Shown here: piece by piece, positions 60,493 through 64,000 of the stretch | Layout of the letters: every line of letters begins with the position of its first letter | Position numbering within the stretch: position 1 is the first letter of the stretch | NCBI GenBank assembly: GCA_004557825.1 | Contig: SFFL01000007.1 | Coordinates: forward strand, 1-64,000 | DNA from: Bacteroidales bacterium | GTDB lineage: Bacteria; Bacteroidota; Bacteroidia; Bacteroidales; Muribaculaceae | Direction of reading: 5' to 3' | Length of the DNA stretch: 64,000 bases | Translations under genes and position numbers: made by a program | The notes under the pieces: model-generated | What the model was told of the DNA's origin: nothing | Databases searched by the model: none | What the model saw: only the letters and a program-made list of their open reading frames with translations

Positions 60493-61157
60493 TTACATTA
60501 AACGGTATTGAAAAAGTATACCGCACCAAAGAAATAGAGACCACCGCGCTCGAAAACGTTAACCTCGATGTAAACAAAGGCGAATTTCTGAGCATTATGG
60601 GGCCGAGCGGTTGCGGCAAATCCACGCTGCTCAATATCATAGGTTTGCTCGACAAACCCACAAAAGGCTGCGTGACCATCCTTGACCGCGACTGCAGCCA
60701 ACTCAGCGACCGGGAACTGTCGCATTTCCGCAACGCAAACCTGGGATTCGTGTTCCAGAGCTTCCACCTGATACCCACACTCGATGTGGCTGCCAATGTG
60801 GAAATACCTCTGCTTTACCGCAAGGGTGTGAGCGCCCGGCAGCGCCGCGAGCGCGTGGAGCAAGTGCTTGAACGACTGGAGATGTCGCACCGCATCCATC
60901 ATTTGCCCACCCAGCTCAGTGGCGGACAGTCGCAGCGAGTAGCCATAGCCCGCGCCATCGTAGGAAATCCGCAGATAGTGCTGGCCGACGAACCTACCGG
61001 CAACCTCGACAGCAAGATGGGTGCAGAGGTGATGTCGCTGCTGCAGCGACTCAACAAGGAGGATGGCACCACAATCATAATGGTCACCCACAATGAAATG
61101 CAGGCGCAGGAAACCGACCGTATCGTGCGCTTCTTCGACGGCCGCATAATCGGATAA
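60483..61157 (+). CDS. ABC ATPase of MacB/LolD type
   Basis: The 224-residue ATPase has Walker A GPSGCGKS, Q-loop FVFQSFHLIPTLDV, signature LSGGQSQRVAIARAI and Walker B VLADEPTGNLDS, the standard pattern of MacB/LolD/FtsE-type exporters. It should power the two permeases encoded next. It overlaps the adaptor gene by ten bases, and the first permease follows 16 bases later. Confidence 0.93.
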   Translation: MGIITLNGIEKVYRTKEIETTALENVNLDVNKGEFLSIMGPSGCGKSTLLNIIGLLDKPTKGCVTILDRDCSQLSDRELSHFRNANLGFVFQSFHLIPTLDVAANVEIPLLYRKGVSARQRRERVEQVLERLEMSHRIHHLPTQLSGGQSQRVAIARAIVGNPQIVLADEPTGNLDSKMGAEVMSLLQRLNKEDGTTIIMVTHNEMQAQETDRIVRFFDGRIIG

Positions 61158-61173
61158 ATGGTGCTTCTAAGCT

Positions 61174-62424
61174 ATGAAACAGAAAATACGTCAGATAATC
61201 AACGACATGCGGCAGCAGCCGCTTGTGGGCACAGTCACCTTTATAGCTACGGTGCTATCCATATTCCTGTTTATGGTGGTGGTGATAACATCACGTGTAA
61301 AAGTTGTGCCGTTTTCGCCGGAAAGCTGCCGCGACCGGTTGCTGATAGGGCAGTATATCCATGTGAAAGATGAAAAAGGCAATGACTCGTCGGGCAGCAT
61401 GAGTACCCTTACCGCGCAAAAACTGTACGACGGACTTAAAGGGGTGGAGTGTGTATCGTATTCACAGTATCTCGAAACGATGACGGCAGCCGGCATCGAA
61501 GGAAAATACTTCAATGCATACTGCCGCCCCACCGATGCAGAGTTCTTCAAGGTGTTTGACCACAAACTGATTGCCGGGCGCTACTATACCCAGGAGGAAG
61601 CTGACGCGAGCCTGCCGGTGGTGGTCATAAACGAGCGCACCGCCCGCAAGGCTTTTGGCACCGTCGACTGCTTGGGGCGTGAAATCAGCCTCAATCATAA
61701 AAAATACAATGTTGTAGGCGTGGTGAGCGATCACTCCTTCCTGGCCACCACAGCCTGCGGCGACGTTTTCATTGCATTCGGAGGCGATAAAGAGGGCTTA
61801 TTCGGCGGTACAACTGCGGCACTCCTTGTAGAGGAGGGGGTGGATTTCGATTCTGTGCGCAAGCAGGTTAAAGCCCGCTACGCAATCCTTGACACCGAGC
61901 TTCGCCCCGAAGGGAAGAAAACTGTCTATCACGAAGCGCCCTTCGATCAGGCCACTGTATCAGGTGGACTTCGTGGCAGCAACACCACTCCTGACACTAC
62001 TTCCGACTCGTATGTGCGCTATACGCTCTATGCCATTCTTCTCCTTGTGCCGGCCATCAACCTCAGCAGCCTGCTTCACAGCCGTATGCGCAAACGCATA
62101 AGTGAGATAGGCGTGCGCCGTGCCTTCGGATGCACACGCCTGCGCGTAATCACAGATATAATCTGGGAAAATTTCCTGATCACACTTGTTGGCGGCATTG
62201 TCGGCGTGGCCCTGGGCATAACATTCGCACTGACCTACAGCGGACTGTATGAAGATATGGAAACCTATGGAAGCGGCATCACTCCCGACATCGGTTCGGT
62301 AATAAATTTCGGCACCATACTCATAGCCGTGGGTGTTTGCTTTATACTGAACCTCATAAGCGCCTCTCTGCCGGCCTGGCAGGCTTCACGCCTTAACCCC
62401 GTGGAGGCAATCAACGCAAAGTAA
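61174..62424 (+). CDS. MacB-type ABC permease, first copy
   Basis: The 416-residue protein has helix 1 near the N-terminus (VTFIATVLSIFLFMVVVI), a periplasmic MacB-type domain of about 230 residues, and three C-terminal helices. The FtsX-domain motif RKRISEIGVRRAFGCTRLRVI and the ending LPAWQASRLNPVEAINAK are typical. It pairs with the second permease 25 bases downstream to make a heterodimer. Substrate unknown; relatives export peptides, lipids or antibiotics. Confidence 0.9.
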   Translation: MKQKIRQIINDMRQQPLVGTVTFIATVLSIFLFMVVVITSRVKVVPFSPESCRDRLLIGQYIHVKDEKGNDSSGSMSTLTAQKLYDGLKGVECVSYSQYLETMTAAGIEGKYFNAYCRPTDAEFFKVFDHKLIAGRYYTQEEADASLPVVVINERTARKAFGTVDCLGREISLNHKKYNVVGVVSDHSFLATTACGDVFIAFGGDKEGLFGGTTAALLVEEGVDFDSVRKQVKARYAILDTELRPEGKKTVYHEAPFDQATVSGGLRGSNTTPDTTSDSYVRYTLYAILLLVPAINLSSLLHSRMRKRISEIGVRRAFGCTRLRVITDIIWENFLITLVGGIVGVALGITFALTYSGLYEDMETYGSGITPDIGSVINFGTILIAVGVCFILNLISASLPAWQASRLNPVEAINAK

Positions 62425-62449
62425 ACCTACAGCCATATTACATAAGATT

Positions 62450-63679
62450 ATGAAACGTAAACTTCTGAAACAGATGCTCAATGAGTGGCGCTCAAATATT
62501 TGGATCGTCATCGAGCTTGTGATAGTGCTGCTGGTATTGCAGATTATCTTCGGCATAATGTACTCGATATATGATATGAAACAACCGGTGTTGGACACCG
62601 ATATCGACGACATCTATGTGGCAGACGTAAATCAACTGAGCGAGGAGAGCGAGGGTTATGTGGCCTACGACAGCACCCACTCGGCTGCAACCGATCTGGA
62701 TATGCTTATCGCCAAACTGCGCTCCAACCCATATGTGGAGAAAATCGGTTACGGCACGGGCAATGCCATCCCTTACCAGTATAATTTCTGGGGCAGAACG
62801 ATTTCGCTTCCCGGAGATGGAAAGAAGTCTTTTCACATCAACGACCGCGGTATGTCGCCGGAGATGATTGAAGTGTTCCAGATACGTGGTATAAAAGGTG
62901 AGACTCCAAGCCAGCTGGCCGATATGATGCGCAAAGGATATATCCTTCTTTCCGAGACAGAATTCAGCTATGAAGAAAACGCCCCTAAAGCTGCTGAGTT
63001 TGTGGGTAAAGATGTGGAAATGCAGGACGAACCGCCGGTCACTTACCACGTGGGCGCAGTGGCGCAGCCTATGCGCCGCAGCGATTACGAGCCTTTATAT
63101 GCCGGTACCTGCTATGAGCCAATCCCTGTAAACTATGCAAAGGTGATAGCTTTGCGCGTGAAACCGGGCACAGGACATAAATTCATCGAGTCGCTCACGA
63201 TAGCCGACCAGCAGTCGGGCAATCTTTTCCTGACCAATCTATCCACACTCTCTGATAAACGAGATATATGCCAGATGGATGTAGTACAGGCAGTAAGGAG
63301 TATTACAGCGTGCGCGCTCTTTGTGCTGGTGATGGTCTTCCTCGGATTTCTGGGCACCTTCTGGTTCCGCACTCAGCAACGTGTGCCGGAGATTGCCATC
63401 CGAAAAGTCAACGGCGCCACCAACCGCGACATTTATCTACGCTTCTTTGCCGAAGGTATGATTCTGCTTGCGGTGGCCGTGGTGATAACGATGCCTCTGA
63501 CGATATGGATTGTGACTAATCTGGCGGAGATTGTGGAAATGCCGTTTGACAATAATGCGGAGGTTGCTGCGGTGATTATCAGCGTAGTGGTGCTGGCTCT
63601 GCTAATCATCGCCGGCATATATGCTCCGGCCCGGAAGGCTGCCGCCGTGAATCCGGCCGAAGCGCTCAAAGATATGTAG
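62450..63679 (+). CDS. MacB-type ABC permease, second copy
   Basis: The 409-residue protein has the same layout as the preceding permease: one N-terminal helix (IWIVIELVIVLLVLQIIFGIM), a periplasmic domain, and three helices with the motif QQRVPEIAIRKVNGATNRDIYLRFFAE. It ends APARKAAAVNPAEALKDM. The two permeases are clearly diverged from each other rather than a recent duplication, which agrees with an asymmetric pair. Twenty-three bases separate its stop from the TolC-type gene. Confidence 0.9.
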   Translation: MKRKLLKQMLNEWRSNIWIVIELVIVLLVLQIIFGIMYSIYDMKQPVLDTDIDDIYVADVNQLSEESEGYVAYDSTHSAATDLDMLIAKLRSNPYVEKIGYGTGNAIPYQYNFWGRTISLPGDGKKSFHINDRGMSPEMIEVFQIRGIKGETPSQLADMMRKGYILLSETEFSYEENAPKAAEFVGKDVEMQDEPPVTYHVGAVAQPMRRSDYEPLYAGTCYEPIPVNYAKVIALRVKPGTGHKFIESLTIADQQSGNLFLTNLSTLSDKRDICQMDVVQAVRSITACALFVLVMVFLGFLGTFWFRTQQRVPEIAIRKVNGATNRDIYLRFFAEGMILLAVAVVITMPLTIWIVTNLAEIVEMPFDNNAEVAAVIISVVVLALLIIAGIYAPARKAAAVNPAEALKDM

Positions 63680-63702
63680 TTTGGTTCCTGTCTTTAATTT
63701 CA

Positions 63703-64000
63703 ATGACAAACAGAATTTTCATACACACGATTGCGCTGGCCGCGCTGCTGCTCCCCGTGAGTGGGGCGGCACGCGAGCTGTCGCTTACACTCGACGATGC
63801 CATAGCTATGGCGCGTGTGAAGAGTGTGGACGCAGCCGTGGCGCTCGACGAGCTGAAAACCGCCTACTGGCAGTGGCGCAGCTATCGTGCCGAGCGCCTG
63901 CCGGAGATTACTCTTTCGGCCACGCTCCCTTCCTACAACGACCGCTACACATCGTATATGAACGAGGCCGGAGAGTACAGCTTTGTGCGCACCCACAATC
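63703..64000 (+). CDS. TolC-family outer-membrane channel, 5' part only
   Basis: The window ends after 99 codons. The start (MTNRIFIHTIALAALLLPVSGAA) is a signal peptide, followed by LSLTLDDAIAMARVKSVDAAVALDELKTAYWQW, the typical first helices of outer-membrane efflux proteins. ERLPEITLSATLP resembles the conserved LP.L...... motif before the first strand. It closes the adaptor-ATPase-permease-permease-channel operon. The rest lies outside the window. Confidence 0.85.
   Translation, partial: MTNRIFIHTIALAALLLPVSGAARELSLTLDDAIAMARVKSVDAAVALDELKTAYWQWRSYRAERLPEITLSATLPSYNDRYTSYMNEAGEYSFVRTHN

Noticed and set aside
1..64000. tRNA, rRNA, insertion sequence, prophage or defence island
   Set aside because: I looked for T-loop motifs, transposase or recombinase motifs, restriction, toxin-antitoxin and Cas proteins and found none that I could support.

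Overview
The window looks like chromosomal DNA of a Bacteroidales bacterium, most likely a moderately GC-rich lineage such as Muribaculaceae; the family is an inference. Supporting this are the order tig-clpP-clpX followed by recQ, prokaryotic-HU/SPOR and BACON-type lipoproteins, BspA-type leucine-rich repeats, WG repeats, the lack of clear Shine-Dalgarno sites, and many promoters of the Bacteroidetes type (TTG or TTTG, 19-20 bases, TAnnTTTG). I see no tRNA, rRNA, intact insertion sequence, CRISPR array or phage gene. Most genes are housekeeping or envelope genes.

Layout. 0.3-3.9 kb (minus): ftsE-like ATPase, lysC, galM and a small lipoprotein, tightly packed. 4.1-10.2 kb (plus): trigger factor, ClpP, ClpX and RecQ, with two kinds of intergenic repeats. 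10.5-16.9 kb: a secreted 21-residue LRR protein (minus), MutL, and a secreted GH43 protein whose catalytic domain sits inside a BspA LRR cap. 16.9-24.7 kb (minus): Maf, KdsC-like phosphatase, DUF2520 protein and nitroreductase in a row; an HU/SPOR membrane protein; a lipoprotein; an MFS sugar-type transporter with a large extra domain; endonuclease IV; and a BACON-like lipoprotein. 24.8-30.4 kb (plus): dCMP deaminase, S41 protease, 5-formyl-THF cyclo-ligase, ABC-F ATPase and a possible SRPBCC protein. 30.5-33.6 kb: an esterase and an SGNH hydrolase, then two broken carbohydrate genes (ROK kinase, GH88) and degenerate short repeats. This looks like the remains of a polysaccharide locus.

33.7-42.7 kb: SulP transporter and RmuC (minus), then a complete CusA/CzcA-type RND efflux operon (adaptor, pump, TolC-type channel). 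42.8-54.6 kb (minus): phosphoethanolamine transferase with an overlapping BamA-like barrel gene, HtpG, ClpC, a WG-repeat lipoprotein, and MlaF/MlaE. 54.7-64 kb (plus): uridine kinase, LptB, a candidate small RNA with its own promoter and terminator, a GH3 beta-glucosidase, and a MacA/ABC/two-permease/TolC export operon that runs off the window.

Themes. Protein quality control is concentrated here (trigger factor, ClpXP, HtpG, ClpC, S41 protease). Envelope upkeep is the other main theme (KdsC, phosphoethanolamine transfer, MlaEF, LptB, two efflux systems). The most unusual items are the nested GH43-in-LRR protein, the roughly 200-nt candidate RNA near 56.4 kb, the MFS transporter with an inserted periplasmic domain, the dispersed CTTAG/CTAAG-rich repeat, and places where one gene's terminator overlaps the next gene's promoter.
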